DNA of 55,897 nt, taken from Paracoccus sigandri. Its GTDB lineage: Bacteria; Pseudomonadota; Alphaproteobacteria; Rhodobacterales; Rhodobacteraceae. Each line of letters begins with the position of its first letter. Position 1 is the first letter of the stretch. The notes under the pieces are model-generated. The model did no database searches. It saw only the letters and a program-made list of their open reading frames with translations, and had not been told where the DNA came from. Shown piece by piece: positions 1 through 8,775 of the stretch. The stretch is from NCBI RefSeq assembly GCF_003709565.1, contig NZ_QNRC01000028.1:1-55897 (forward strand). Direction: 5' to 3'. The translations under genes and the position numbers were made by a program.

Positions 1-62
1 TGCTGGGCGCCTGCTGGGCCATCGTCAAGGGGCTGATCGGCGAAAGGCGGGAACTCGCCTGA
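1..62 (+). CDS. 3' end of an upstream gene (unidentified)
   Basis: Only the last 19 codons and a TGA stop at 60-62 are inside the window; the reading frame begins at base 3. The tail has a short hydrophobic stretch (LGACWAIVKGL) followed by charged residues, so it could be the end of a small membrane protein. It is followed at once by a strong terminator hairpin, which supports a real gene end. The fragment is too short to name a family. Confidence 0.4.
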   Translation, partial: LGACWAIVKGLIGERRELA

Positions 63-83
63 ACATCCCCGGGCAGACAACTG

Positions 84-114
84 AACGGGCGGGCAGAGCC
101 CGCCCGTTCTTGTC
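84..114 (+). terminator. Rho-independent terminator
   Basis: A perfect 11-bp inverted repeat (arm AACGGGCGGGC at 84-94, other arm 98-108) with a 3-base AGA loop, followed by the T-rich CTTGTCTT. It sits 20 bp after the stop of the partial upstream gene and before the zapA-containing operon, so it separates the two transcripts. Confidence 0.65.
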
Positions 115-165
115 TTATCGCGCAGGCAATGCCAAAACCGTCACTGACGCCACCAAAGGACCGAC

Positions 166-633
166 GTGATGAGCGACATCTCCGCCAGCGAACGCCGGCT
201 CAGCGCCGCGCTTGATCGTATCGACCAGATCCTCGAGGCCGGGCGCGGCCATCGGCCCGCCCCCGCCGAGGCCGCCGAGGACGGTGCCCGGCTGGCCGAC
301 CTGCAGGCGCGGCTGGATGCCGCCAACGATCAGCTGGCCGGTCTTGCCCGCGCAAACGAGGAACTGGCGGCGGCCAATCGCGCCCTGATCGATGCTGCGC
401 CCGACCTGGACGGCGACGGCGTGCACCGGGCGCTGGAGGCCGAGATCGGCGCCCTGCGCGCCGCCCGCGCCGCCGAGATCGCCCAGCTGGGCGAGATCAT
501 GGCCGAGCTTGAGCATTACATGGGCACCGGCCATCCGGGTCCGGCCGCGGAGGCGGTCCAGCCCGAGGTGATGGGCGACGAGGCCGGGCTGCCCGAGGAT
601 GGCGCGGATCAGGTGAAGGAAGAGGGCAGGTAG
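166..633 (+). CDS. Coiled-coil hypothetical protein upstream of zapA
   Basis: This 155-residue protein is rich in Ala, Glu, Leu and Arg. Long heptad-like helical stretches (about residues 5-20 and 38-75) predict a coiled coil; there is no signal peptide or membrane segment. The start may be GTG 166 or, better spaced from the AAAGGA at 155-160, ATG 169. Its TAG directly abuts the ATG of zapA, so the two genes are probably translationally coupled. Small coiled-coil proteins are often found upstream of zapA in alphaproteobacteria, which suggests a cell-division or envelope role by context. No enzymatic motif is visible and the function is unproven. Confidence 0.75.
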   Translation: MMSDISASERRLSAALDRIDQILEAGRGHRPAPAEAAEDGARLADLQARLDAANDQLAGLARANEELAAANRALIDAAPDLDGDGVHRALEAEIGALRAARAAEIAQLGEIMAELEHYMGTGHPGPAAEAVQPEVMGDEAGLPEDGADQVKEEGR

Positions 634-996
634 ATGGCCGAAGTCGAATTCACGATCGGGCACAAGGAATACAGCCTTTCCGCGCAGGACGGCGAGGAAA
701 AGCTGCTGAAGCGCGCCGCGCAGGTCCTGGATGCCGAGGCGCAGGCGATCCTGGCGCAGGCGGGCCGGGTGCCCGAGCCGCGCCTGCTGCTGCTGGCGGG
801 GCTGATGCTGGCCGACCGCTTCGCCTCGACCGAGGAACGCGCCGAGCGGGCCGAGCGGCACCTGGCGCGGCTGCAATCCAATCCGCAGCGGGTCGAGGTC
901 CCGGTGATCCCGGCCGAGCTGAAGGAGGCCATGGCCGAGCTTGCCGCCCGCGCCGAGGCCCTGGCCGAGCGGCTGGAAGAACAGCAGGACGGCTGA
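634..996 (+). CDS. zapA: Cell division protein ZapA
   Basis: A 120-residue protein of the usual ZapA length. The N-terminal half has the ZapA fold pattern: a beta hairpin with the IGHKEYSL-type strand, then a helix with EEKLLKRAAQVLDAEA. The C-terminal half (about residues 75-118) is a Glu/Arg/Ala-rich coiled coil used for tetramerisation. ZapA binds FtsZ and cross-links protofilaments at the division ring in the cytoplasm. It directly follows the coiled-coil gene with no gap. The 6S RNA gene often found just downstream of zapA is not here, because only 54 bp separate it from the next gene. Confidence 0.88.
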   Translation: MAEVEFTIGHKEYSLSAQDGEEKLLKRAAQVLDAEAQAILAQAGRVPEPRLLLLAGLMLADRFASTEERAERAERHLARLQSNPQRVEVPVIPAELKEAMAELAARAEALAERLEEQQDG

Positions 997-1050
997 TCTT
1001 TTCGCGCGCCCGTTAACCGCGCCTTAACGCCTTTCTGCGATCAAGGTGGC

Positions 1051-1362
1051 ATGTGCAGATGCGTGCCCCTGATCCTGTTCGTCTTCTCGTTTCTGGCGGG
1101 CTGCGCCTCGCCCTCGCCCGACATGATGGGCGCGGGCCGCGGCCAGGTCACGCTGGAGGGCATCACCTTCACCGTCTTTCACCAGGCAACCGAGGCCGAG
1201 GTGATCCGCATGGGCTATCTGTCCCGGCGCGACCGCGACCGGGTGCCGGAACTGATGGCGCGGGCGGCCGAGGCGGTGACGGGCTGCGCGGTGATCCCCG
1301 GCAGCCTCTGGACGCGCATTCCCGGCGATACCGGCGTCGCGCGTTTCGACCTGCGCTGCTGA
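1051..1362 (+). CDS. Small putative lipoprotein
   Basis: A 103-residue protein with a short N-terminal hydrophobic stretch ending in a lipobox (LAGC, Cys about residue 18), so it should be exported and lipidated. The mature part holds a few conserved-looking hydrophobic strands and two further Cys (near residue 79 and at the second-last position) that could form a disulfide. I recognise no named domain. It lies 54 bp after zapA on the same strand and could share its transcript. The start ATG 1051 gives the charged residue expected before the hydrophobic core. Confidence 0.7.
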   Translation: MCRCVPLILFVFSFLAGCASPSPDMMGAGRGQVTLEGITFTVFHQATEAEVIRMGYLSRRDRDRVPELMARAAEAVTGCAVIPGSLWTRIPGDTGVARFDLRC

Positions 1363-1386
1363 TGGCGCTGCTGATGGGCCGGCCCC

Positions 1387-2157
1387 TCAGCCCTCGCCCA
1401 GGAAGACCGCCAGCGTCTCGGCCAGCGCCTCGGGCTGGTCGGCGTGCAGCCAGTGGCCGGCATCCTTCAGCGTCACCAGCCGCGCCTGCGGGAAATGGGC
1501 GCGAATCGCCGCCTCGCCCGCCGCGGTGACGTAATCGGACTGCGCGCCGTTGATGAACAGGGCCGGGCCTTCGAAGCTGCCGCGCGGCAGGTCCTCGGGC
1601 CAGCCGGTGATCTTGCCCATCTCGCGCCGCAGCACCGGCAGGTTCAGCTTCCACGCCGCGGGATCGCTTTTCAGGTCCAGCGATTGCAGCAGGAAGGCGC
1701 GCAGCCGGCTGTCCCCGACATGTTCGGCCAGCCGCCGGTCGGCCTCGCTGCGCCGATCGATGCCCTTGAGGTCGATGGCCTCCATCGCCTCGACATAGCG
1801 GCTCTGGTCGTGCTGATAGGCGATCGGCGCGATGTCCATCACCACCAGCTTGCGCACCAGTTCCGGCCGCGTCAGCGCCAGCACCATCGCCGCCTTGCCG
1901 CCCATCGAGTGCCCGGCCAGGTCGGCGCGTCCGCCATTCGCCTCGATCACCTCGGCCAGGTCCGCGGCCATGGCGGGATAGTCGTGCCGCTCCATGTTCG
2001 GGCTGTCGCCGTGGTTGCGCTGGTCCACCGTGACGACGCGGCGGTTTTCGGCCAGCCTGCGCGCGACCGCGCCCAGATTGCGGCCCTGCCCGTAGAGCCC
2101 GTGCACCAGAAGGATCGGCAGGCCCTCGTCCCGGCCGGTAACGGTTTGGTTCAGCAT
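1387..2157 (-). CDS. Alpha/beta-fold hydrolase
   Basis: About 256 residues. The sequence starts with the typical first strand and oxyanion region (PILLVHGLYGQGRN), has the nucleophile elbow GHSMGG (Ser of GxSxG) around residue 86, and a C-terminal DAGHWLH that supplies the catalytic His. This matches YbfF-type esterases and other small cytoplasmic hydrolases; the substrate cannot be read from the sequence. The start is taken at 2157 because a GGGGGAAG ribosome site sits at proper spacing for that ATG; ATG 2160 or 2172 are alternatives. It is convergent with the lipoprotein gene and divergent from the next gene. Confidence 0.85.
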   Translation of the reverse strand: MLNQTVTGRDEGLPILLVHGLYGQGRNLGAVARRLAENRRVVTVDQRNHGDSPNMERHDYPAMAADLAEVIEANGGRADLAGHSMGGKAAMVLALTRPELVRKLVVMDIAPIAYQHDQSRYVEAMEAIDLKGIDRRSEADRRLAEHVGDSRLRAFLLQSLDLKSDPAAWKLNLPVLRREMGKITGWPEDLPRGSFEGPALFINGAQSDYVTAAGEAAIRAHFPQARLVTLKDAGHWLHADQPEALAETLAVFLGEG

Positions 2158-2217
2158 CATCTTCCCCCGCATCAGGGCGGCTGGCTAAGCCGCGCCAACC
2201 CGTCTATCCTGCGCGCC

Positions 2218-2616
2218 ATGAGGCAACAAGCGAAGACCATCGACGATATCCGCCGCATGGCCGACGAGGTGGCGCAACTGATGGCGGCGCGTTTCGGCGG
2301 CGCCCGGCGAGGCGAGCAGCCCCCCTTGCACGAGATGCTGCGCCGGCGCGGCGGCGCCCTGCCGGGGCGGCTGCGGCGGCAGGCGCAGCGCCTGGCCGAG
2401 GCCGACCGGCTCTGTGCCCAGCCCCGCGTCGGGCGCCAGCAGGACATGCGCGCCGTCAGCCGCGCCCATCACGCGCTGACCGCCCATCTGCGCCCGCTGG
2501 GAGAGGTCAGCCGCTTCCAGGACCGGGCGCTGCATGTCACCGCCTCGGTCGTGCTGGGGCTGCTGCTGATCGGGGCGGCGGCGATCTGGCTGATGCTGCG
2601 TCGCGGGACGCTCTGA
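2218..2616 (+). CDS. Hypothetical protein with C-terminal membrane anchor
   Basis: A 132-residue protein that starts at ATG 2218. The first 100 residues are Arg- and Gln-rich and probably helical. Residues 108-127 form one hydrophobic segment (VTASVVLGLLLIGAAAIWLML) ended by RRG, so the protein is likely tail-anchored with the bulk in the cytoplasm. No known domain was recognised. It is divergent from the hydrolase with a short shared promoter region of about 60 bp. Confidence 0.6.
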   Translation: MRQQAKTIDDIRRMADEVAQLMAARFGGARRGEQPPLHEMLRRRGGALPGRLRRQAQRLAEADRLCAQPRVGRQQDMRAVSRAHHALTAHLRPLGEVSRFQDRALHVTASVVLGLLLIGAAAIWLMLRRGTL

Positions 2617-2707
2617 CGCTGCTGCAAGGCTGCGTTGTCCGCGGCGGCGCTTGCCTATGCTGCGGCGCAGCGTATGTTAGGGCGAACACCCACGGGAACG
2701 CGCAGCC

Positions 2708-3895
2708 ATGACCCAGCCCCGCAGCACGCGCAACGCCATCCTCGCGATGGCGCTCGGCGCCTTTGCCATCGGCACTTCCGAATTCGCGGCGATGGGGCTT
2801 CTGCCCTATTTCGCCGCCGACCTGTCGATCACCGAGCCGCAGGCCGGCCATGTCATCAGCGCCTATGCGCTGGGGGTGGTGATCGGCGCGCCGCTGACCT
2901 CGATCCTGGGCGCGCGGCTGCCGCGGCGGCGCTATCTGGCGGCGCTGATGGCCTTCTACGGGGTGATGAACCTCTTGGCCGCCCTGCTGCCGGGACTGGC
3001 GGCGCTGACCACGATGCGCTTCCTGGCCGGGCTGCCGCATGGCGGTTTCCTTGGCGTGGCGATGCTTTACGCCGCCGATGCCCTGCCGCGAGAGAAACGC
3101 GCGCGCGGCGCGGCGCAGGTCCTCTTGGGCCTGACGCTGGCCAATGTCGCGGGCGTGCCGCTGGCCGGCGCGCTGGGGCAGGGGATCGGCTGGCGCTGGG
3201 GCTTCGCGCTGCCGGGGGTGCTGGCGCTGGCCTCGGCCTGGGCGATCCTGCGGCTGGCGCCGCGGGTCGGCGGCAACCCGGATGCGCGGCCCTGGGACGA
3301 GCTGCAGGCGCTGCGCAATCCGCGCGTGCTGTGGCTGCTGGCGGTGGGCGCGATCGGCTTCGGCGGGCTGTTTTCGGTCTATGCCTTCCTGACCGCGGCG
3401 ATCCTTGCCACGACCGAGGCGCCGGGCTGGGCGATCCCGCTGGCCCTGGCGGTCTTCGGCGTCGGCGGCACGCTTGGCACCTGGGCGGCGGGCCGTTTCA
3501 CCGAGACGCTCGGCACCACCCGCGCCGCCTATCTGAGCCTGGCGCTGATGGCGCTGACCCAGGGCTTCGCCGCGGCGGTGGTCGGCGACTGGGTGCTGAT
3601 GGTGCTGTCCTCGTTCCTGCTGGCGGCGGGGGCGGGGCTGGTGATCCCGCTGCAGACCCGGCTGATGGATGTCGCGGGCCCGGCCCAGAACATGGCCGCC
3701 GCGATGAACCACGCCGCCTTCAACGCCGCCAATGCGCTGGGGCCGTTCCTGGCCGGCATGGCCCTGGCGGCGGGCTGGGGCTGGTCCTCGCCCGGCCTGG
3801 TCGGGATCGCGCTTACCGCCGTGGGGGCGGTGGTGCTGACTCTGGCGGTGCTGTCGGAACGGGCAGCTTCGGCGGCGGCAGACTGCGCAGGATGA
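2708..3895 (+). CDS. MFS transporter, AraJ/DHA1-like
   Basis: A 395-residue inner-membrane protein with about twelve hydrophobic segments, the normal length for the 12-TM drug:H+ antiporter group. The N-terminal TSEFAAMGLLPYFAADL motif is typical of the AraJ/SotB/YdhP branch, and GARLPRRRYL after TM2 corresponds to the MFS motif A loop. Such proteins export sugars or drugs, and the substrate here is unknown. Its 3' end overlaps by 83 bp the convergent DUF599 gene, so the two transcripts are partly antisense. Confidence 0.85.
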   Translation: MTQPRSTRNAILAMALGAFAIGTSEFAAMGLLPYFAADLSITEPQAGHVISAYALGVVIGAPLTSILGARLPRRRYLAALMAFYGVMNLLAALLPGLAALTTMRFLAGLPHGGFLGVAMLYAADALPREKRARGAAQVLLGLTLANVAGVPLAGALGQGIGWRWGFALPGVLALASAWAILRLAPRVGGNPDARPWDELQALRNPRVLWLLAVGAIGFGGLFSVYAFLTAAILATTEAPGWAIPLALAVFGVGGTLGTWAAGRFTETLGTTRAAYLSLALMALTQGFAAAVVGDWVLMVLSSFLLAAGAGLVIPLQTRLMDVAGPAQNMAAAMNHAAFNAANALGPFLAGMALAAGWGWSSPGLVGIALTAVGAVVLTLAVLSERAASAAADCAG

Positions 3896-4574
3896 CCCGG
3901 CGCGAGGTCGAGGCGAATTCGCGCCGCCAGGTCACGAACAGCACCACCAGCGTTCCCAGCACCAGCGTCCATGTGCCCGCCAGCCAGCCAAGCGATCCCA
4001 GCGCGAAATAGACGCTGCGCAGCCCGGCATTGAAGCTGCGGGCGGCGGTGATGTTCAGGTCGGCCGCCTGCATGGCCCGCTCCATCGCGGCGGGCTGGCC
4101 GGGATCGTTCGGCACCGCGCCCATCATCACCGCGCAATAGCCGAACAGCCGGTGCGCCCAGACGAATTTCAGGAAGGCGTTGACGACGAAGAACATCGTC
4201 ACCAGCAGCTTGGCCCGGATCAGCGCATCCGCGCCCTCGACCAGTTCGATCCCCTCGGCCAGCCCGCGCAGCCGGTCCGCATTGCCGATCAGCGCCAGCA
4301 GGCCCCCGGTCGCGATCATGCAGGCCGAGGCGAAGAACGAGGTGCCCTCGCGCAGCGTCGTCAGGATGTTGGCGTCGAAGATCCGCGGCTGGCGCGTGAT
4401 GAAATGCTCCATCCAGGCGCGGCGGAAGCGGGTCATCAGCACCGAGACCGAGGGCTTGCCGGCCGGCGGGCGCTCGATCACCCAGCCGATCGCGTACCAG
4501 CTGACGAACAGCAGCAGCACCGCCAGCGCGTCCGGCAGGCCGAGGGTGACGGAAAAGGGCAGATCGATGCTCAT
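3813..4574 (-). CDS. DUF599 family membrane protein
   Basis: A 253-residue protein with four to five hydrophobic segments. The region WMEHFITRQPRIFDANIL followed by GTSFFASACMIATGG is characteristic of the DUF599 family, whose function is unknown. The C-terminus is Pro- and Arg-rich and ends in a basic tail. The last 83 bp overlap the convergent MFS gene. A start at 4574 gives a short polar N-terminus before the first membrane segment. Confidence 0.82.
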   Translation of the reverse strand: MSIDLPFSVTLGLPDALAVLLLFVSWYAIGWVIERPPAGKPSVSVLMTRFRRAWMEHFITRQPRIFDANILTTLREGTSFFASACMIATGGLLALIGNADRLRGLAEGIELVEGADALIRAKLLVTMFFVVNAFLKFVWAHRLFGYCAVMMGAVPNDPGQPAAMERAMQAADLNITAARSFNAGLRSVYFALGSLGWLAGTWTLVLGTLVVLFVTWRREFASTSRRVILRSLPPPKLPVPTAPPESAPPPPRR

Positions 4575-4666
4575 GCCATGGTTCTATGACCGGCGGCGGC
4601 GCCTTGAAAGCCCCCTTGCGCGCCTCTAGGTTCGTTTCAGGAACGCGCGCGTAACGGAGGGTTATC

Positions 4667-4909
4667 ATGGCTGCACCCCATGCCATTCACGAAGAATTCC
4701 CGAATGACGCGACGCGCATTCACGACCTGAAGCTGTCGAACGCGCATTTCGCGCGCCTGCTGGACGAATATGACAGCGTCAACGACGAGGTGGCGGCGGC
4801 CGAAACCCTTGTCCGGCCGGTCAGCGACGATACCGAGAAGCAGCTGCGCCGCCGCCGCGCCCAGCTGAAGGACGAGATCGCCCGGATGATCGCCGCCGTC
4901 CCGTCCTGA
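4667..4909 (+). CDS. DUF465 / YdcH family protein
   Basis: An 80-residue protein, the usual size of the family. The pattern HEEFPNDATRIHDLK, then a helix with HFARLLDEYDSVNDEV, then a second basic helix with LRRRRAQLKDEI matches YdcH/DUF465, small helical-hairpin cytoplasmic proteins of unknown role. A good ribosome site (ACGGAGGG) lies just before ATG 4667. It is followed after 30 bp by glcD on the same strand. Confidence 0.85.
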   Translation: MAAPHAIHEEFPNDATRIHDLKLSNAHFARLLDEYDSVNDEVAAAETLVRPVSDDTEKQLRRRRAQLKDEIARMIAAVPS

Positions 4910-4939
4910 CCAGACGCGCATCGCGAAGGAGGAGTTGCG

Positions 4940-6400
4940 ATGGAGATGCCCGAACCTGACGCCGCCGTCCTGGCGCGGCGGGATGCCATCGTCGCCGCCC
5001 TTCGCGATGCCGCCCCCGGCGCGGTGATCGACGATCCCGCCGAGACGCGGGCCTATGAATGCGACGCGCTGGCGGCCTATCGCTGCCCGCCCATGGCGGT
5101 GGTGCTGCCGCGCTCGACCGCCGAGGTCGCGGCGGTGCTGCGCCTGTGCCACGATGAGCGCGTGCCGGTGGTGCCGCGCGGGGCGGGCACCAGCCTGGCG
5201 GGCGGCTCGATGCCCACGGCGGATGCGGTGGTGGTCGGGCTGGCGCGCCTGACCGAGGTGCTGGAGATCAGCCCCGAGGACCGGCTGGTCCGGGTCCAGG
5301 CCGGGCGCACCAACCTGTCGGTCTCGGGCGCGGTGGACGGGCTGGGCTTCTTCTACGCGCCCGATCCCTCCAGCCAGCTGGCCTGCGCCATCGGCGGCAA
5401 TATCGGCATGAATTCCGGCGGCGCGCATTGCCTGAAATACGGCGTCACCACCAACAACCTGCTGGGGGTGACGATGGTGCTGATGGACGGCACCGTCGTG
5501 GAACTGGGCGGCCCGATGGGCGAGGCGCCGGGGTTCGATCTTCTGGGCGTGGTCTGCGGATCCGAGGGCCAGCTCGGCATCGTGACCGAGGCCACGCTGC
5601 GCATCCTGCCCAAGCCCGCCGGCGCCCGCCCGGTCCTCGTCGCCTTCGATTCCAGCGAGGTCGCGGGCGCCTGCGTCGCCGCCATCATCCGCGCCGGCAT
5701 CCTGCCCGTGGCGATCGAGTTCATGGACCGCCCCTGCATCCGCGCGACCGAGGATCACGCCCGCGCCGGCTATCCCGATTGCGAGGCGCTGCTGATCGTC
5801 GAGGTCGAGGGCACCCCGCCCGAGATCGACGAGCAGCTGGCGCTGATCCGCGAGATCGCGCTGTCCTTCCACCCGGTCGAATTCCGCGAAAGCCGCAGCG
5901 AGGAGGAATCGCGCCGCATCTGGCTGGGCCGCAAGTCGGCCTTCGGGGCGATGGGCCAGCTTGGCGACTATATCTGCCTCGACGGCACCATCCCGGTCTC
6001 GGCCCTGCCCGAGGTCCTGGCCGGGATCGGCGATCTGTCGCGCCGATACGGGCTGGGCGTGGCCAATGTCTTCCATGCCGGCGACGGCAACATGCACCCG
6101 CTGATCCTCTACGACGCCAATGCGCCCGGCGACCTGGAACGGGCCGAGGCCTTCGGCGCCGACATCCTGCGGCTCTGCGTGAAGGTCGGCGGCTGCCTGA
6201 CCGGCGAACATGGCGTCGGCATCGAGAAGCGCGACCTGATGCACGACCAGTTCACGCCCATCGACATGGAGGCGCAGATGCGCGTCAAGGACGTCTTCGA
6301 CCCGCATTGGCTGCTGAACGCGGCCAAGGTCTTTCCGCTGGACATCTCGGCCAGCCGCCGCGAGGCGCGGCGCGATGCGGGATCTGCCGATGCGGCCTGA
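4940..6400 (+). CDS. glcD: Glycolate oxidase, FAD-linked subunit GlcD
   Basis: A 486-residue flavoprotein. The PCMH-type FAD-binding domain covers about residues 45-225, with VVPRGAGTSLAGG, PDPSSQLACAIGGNIGMNSGG and the GSEGQLGIVTEATLR box. The C-terminal FAD-oxidase domain ends with GCLTGEHGVGIEKRD. GlcD oxidises glycolate to glyoxylate at the membrane face with GlcE and GlcF. The ribosome site AAGGAGGAG is strong. The gene overlaps glcE by 26 bp (11 bp if glcE starts at 6390), and glcE abuts glcF, so the three genes form one operon. Confidence 0.93.
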   Translation: MEMPEPDAAVLARRDAIVAALRDAAPGAVIDDPAETRAYECDALAAYRCPPMAVVLPRSTAEVAAVLRLCHDERVPVVPRGAGTSLAGGSMPTADAVVVGLARLTEVLEISPEDRLVRVQAGRTNLSVSGAVDGLGFFYAPDPSSQLACAIGGNIGMNSGGAHCLKYGVTTNNLLGVTMVLMDGTVVELGGPMGEAPGFDLLGVVCGSEGQLGIVTEATLRILPKPAGARPVLVAFDSSEVAGACVAAIIRAGILPVAIEFMDRPCIRATEDHARAGYPDCEALLIVEVEGTPPEIDEQLALIREIALSFHPVEFRESRSEEESRRIWLGRKSAFGAMGQLGDYICLDGTIPVSALPEVLAGIGDLSRRYGLGVANVFHAGDGNMHPLILYDANAPGDLERAEAFGADILRLCVKVGGCLTGEHGVGIEKRDLMHDQFTPIDMEAQMRVKDVFDPHWLLNAAKVFPLDISASRREARRDAGSADAA

Positions 6401-7433
6401 CGGCGAGGCGGCCCTGGCCGAGGCGATCCGCTCCGCCCGCGCGCCGCTTTCGGTGACGGGCGGCGGCACGCGGCTGGAACCGGGCGAGGGGCAGGGCGCG
6501 CGGCTGGACACGCGCGGCCTGACCGGCGTCACCCTCTACGAGCCCGAGGCGCTGACCCTGGTGGTCGCCGCCGGCACGCCCCTGGCCAGCATCGTCGACA
6601 TATTGGCCGCCGAGGGCCAGATGCTGGCCTTCGAGCCGCCCGCCAGCCCCGGCTCGACCATCGGCGGGGTGGCGGCGGCCAATGCCTCGGGGCCGCGCCG
6701 GCTGCAGGCGGGGGCGGCGCGGGATGCGCTGATCGGCCTGCGCTTCATCGACGGGCAGGGCAATGTCGTCCGGAATGGCGGCCGGGTGATGAAGAACGTC
6801 ACCGGCTATGACCTGGTCAAGCTGATGGCGGGCAGCCGCGGCCGGCTGGGGGTGCTGACCGAACTGGCCTTCCGCACCGCGCCGATCCCGCAATCCCGCC
6901 TGACGCTCTGCCTGCCCGCCCGCGACGCCGCCGCCGCGATCCCGGCCCTGACCGCCGCGCTTGGCGGCCCCTTCGACGTCAGCGGCGCCGCCTGGCTGCC
7001 CGGCCGCGGCGCGCTGATCCGGCTCGAAGGGCTGGAAGGCTCGGTCCGCCTCCGCGCCGAGTCGCTGCGCAAGACCCTCGCCCCCTTCGGCGATCCCGGT
7101 GATGCCCAGGACGATCCCTGGCCGCTTCTTCGTTGCCCAAATACCCATGATCCCCAGGCCGACCTCTGGCGCATCATCTGCCGACCCAGCCAGGCCGCCG
7201 CCCTCCTGGCCGCCCTTCCCGAACCCTGCTCGCTGGACTGGGGCGGCGCGCTGATCCATGTCGCGCTGCCCGCGGGCGAATTGCCGCAACTGCCGCGCTT
7301 TTCGGGCCATGCCCGCCGCATCCGCGGCGCGCAGCCCGCGATCCTGCCCGCCCCCGACCCGGTCGCCGCGCGGCTGGATGCCGGGCTGCGCGCCCGGTTC
7401 GACCCGCGCGGGATCTTCCAGGGGGCCCCCTAG
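6375..7433 (+). CDS. glcE: Glycolate oxidase subunit GlcE
   Basis: 352 residues, the GlcE size, with one PCMH FAD-binding domain: the LSVTGGGTRLEPG loop near residue 30, EPPASPGSTIGGVAAANASGPRR near residue 95 and GRVMKNVTGYDLVKLMAGSRG-type residues near 140. It is a second flavin-binding subunit of the glycolate oxidase complex. Start 6375 overlaps glcD; ATG 6390 would give the MRPDGEAALAEAI start seen in many relatives. Its stop is directly followed by the ATG of glcF. Confidence 0.92.
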   Translation: MRDLPMRPDGEAALAEAIRSARAPLSVTGGGTRLEPGEGQGARLDTRGLTGVTLYEPEALTLVVAAGTPLASIVDILAAEGQMLAFEPPASPGSTIGGVAAANASGPRRLQAGAARDALIGLRFIDGQGNVVRNGGRVMKNVTGYDLVKLMAGSRGRLGVLTELAFRTAPIPQSRLTLCLPARDAAAAIPALTAALGGPFDVSGAAWLPGRGALIRLEGLEGSVRLRAESLRKTLAPFGDPGDAQDDPWPLLRCPNTHDPQADLWRIICRPSQAAALLAALPEPCSLDWGGALIHVALPAGELPQLPRFSGHARRIRGAQPAILPAPDPVAARLDAGLRARFDPRGIFQGAP

Positions 7434-8732
7434 ATGCAGACGAACTTCACCCCCGAACAGTTGCAGGACCCGGCCACCGCGCGCTCGAACCGGATCCTGC
7501 GCGCCTGCGTCCATTGCGGCTTCTGCACCGCGACCTGCCCGACCTACCAGGTGCTGGGCGACGAGCTGGACAGCCCGCGCGGGCGCATCTACCTGATCAA
7601 GGAGATGCTGGAATCGGGCCGTCCGGCCGACGAAAGGACCGTGCGGCACATCGACCGCTGCCTCAGTTGCCTCAGCTGCATGACCACCTGCCCCTCGGGG
7701 GTGCATTACGCGCATCTGGTCGATCACGCCCGCGCCCATATCGAGGCGACCTATCGCCGGCCCTGGCGCGACCGGCTGCTGCGCCGGCTGCTGGCCGCGC
7801 TGGTGCCCCATCCGCGCCGCTTCCGGCTGGCGCTGCTGGGCGCGAGGATCGCCCGGCCCTTCGCGCGGCTGATGCCGGATGCCCGGCTTCGGGCGATGAT
7901 CGCCATGGCGCCGCGCTCCCTGCCGCCGGTCAGCCGCAACGACATGGGCCAGACCTTCCCGGCCGAAGGCCCGCGCCGGGCGCGGGTGGCGCTGATGATC
8001 GGCTGCGCGCAGCGGGCGTTGAACACCGATATCAACGATGCGACCATCCGGCTGTTGCGCCGGGCGGGCTGCGAGGTGGTGATCCCCGACGATTTCGGCT
8101 GCTGCGGCGCCCTGACCCTGCATATGGGCCGGCAAGAGGACGCGACCGCCCGCGCCCGCGACACGATCCGCCGGCTGCTGGCCTGCGAGGCGGCGGGCCC
8201 GCTGGATGCGGTGATCGTCAATACCTCGGGCTGCGGCACCACGATCAAGGATTACGGCCACCTGTTCGCGGGCGACCCGATCGAGGCGGATGCGCAGCGG
8301 GTCGCGGCGCTGGCCCGCGACGTGACCGAGTTCCTGGAGGGCCTGGGCCTGCCCGAGACCGGCGCGGCCCCCCGGCTGGCGCGGGTGGCCTATCATTCCG
8401 CCTGCTCGCTGCAGCATGGCCAGCAGATCCGCACCGCCCCCAAGGCGCTGCTGGCGCAGGCGGGTTTCCAGGTGCTGGAGCCCGCGGACCCGCATCTCTG
8501 CTGCGGCTCGGCCGGGACCTACAACCTGCTGCAGCCGGAACTGTCCGAGGAACTGCGCCGCCGCAAGGTCGCGACGCTGGAAGCCGTCGCCCCCCAGGTC
8601 ATCGCGGCGGGCAATATCGGCTGCATGATGCAGATCGGCGGCGGGACCGGCCTGCCGGTCGTCCATACGGTCGAACTGCTGGACTGGGCCACCGGCGGGC
8701 CGCGTCCGCCGGCGCTGGCGGATCTGGTCTGA
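7434..8732 (+). CDS. glcF: Glycolate oxidase iron-sulfur subunit GlcF
   Basis: 432 residues. Two ferredoxin-type 4Fe-4S motifs lie near residues 25-35 (CVHCGFCTATCP) and 77-87 (CLSCLSCMTTCP). Two CCG-type heterodisulfide-reductase modules follow (FGCCGAL near residue 222 and HLCCGSAGTYN near 355). This is the electron-transfer subunit that passes electrons from GlcD/GlcE to the respiratory chain. It ends the glcDEF operon, six bases before the heat-shock promoter of the next gene. Confidence 0.93.
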   Translation: MQTNFTPEQLQDPATARSNRILRACVHCGFCTATCPTYQVLGDELDSPRGRIYLIKEMLESGRPADERTVRHIDRCLSCLSCMTTCPSGVHYAHLVDHARAHIEATYRRPWRDRLLRRLLAALVPHPRRFRLALLGARIARPFARLMPDARLRAMIAMAPRSLPPVSRNDMGQTFPAEGPRRARVALMIGCAQRALNTDINDATIRLLRRAGCEVVIPDDFGCCGALTLHMGRQEDATARARDTIRRLLACEAAGPLDAVIVNTSGCGTTIKDYGHLFAGDPIEADAQRVAALARDVTEFLEGLGLPETGAAPRLARVAYHSACSLQHGQQIRTAPKALLAQAGFQVLEPADPHLCCGSAGTYNLLQPELSEELRRRKVATLEAVAPQVIAAGNIGCMMQIGGGTGLPVVHTVELLDWATGGPRPPALADLV

Positions 8733-8737
8733 GGGGT

Positions 8738-8767
8738 CTTGAAACCCGGATTCCGGCTTCCCAGATT
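8738..8767 (+). promoter_or_regulatory. Sigma-32 (RpoH) type heat-shock promoter
   Basis: CTTGAAA at 8738-8744 matches the RpoH -35 box exactly. After a 15-base spacer, CCCAGATT at 8760-8767 resembles the -10 box CCCCATNT. Transcription would start near 8773-8775, exactly at the base of the first leader hairpin. The gene downstream is an Hsp20, as expected for an RpoH target. Seen: the two boxes and spacing. Inferred: use by RpoH. Confidence 0.7.
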
Positions 8768-8775
8768 CGATGTCG

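Noticed and set aside
997..1050. Possible 6S RNA downstream of zapA
   Set aside because: Only 54 bp lie between zapA and the lipoprotein gene, too little for the roughly 150-200-nt 6S RNA, and no matching fold is visible.
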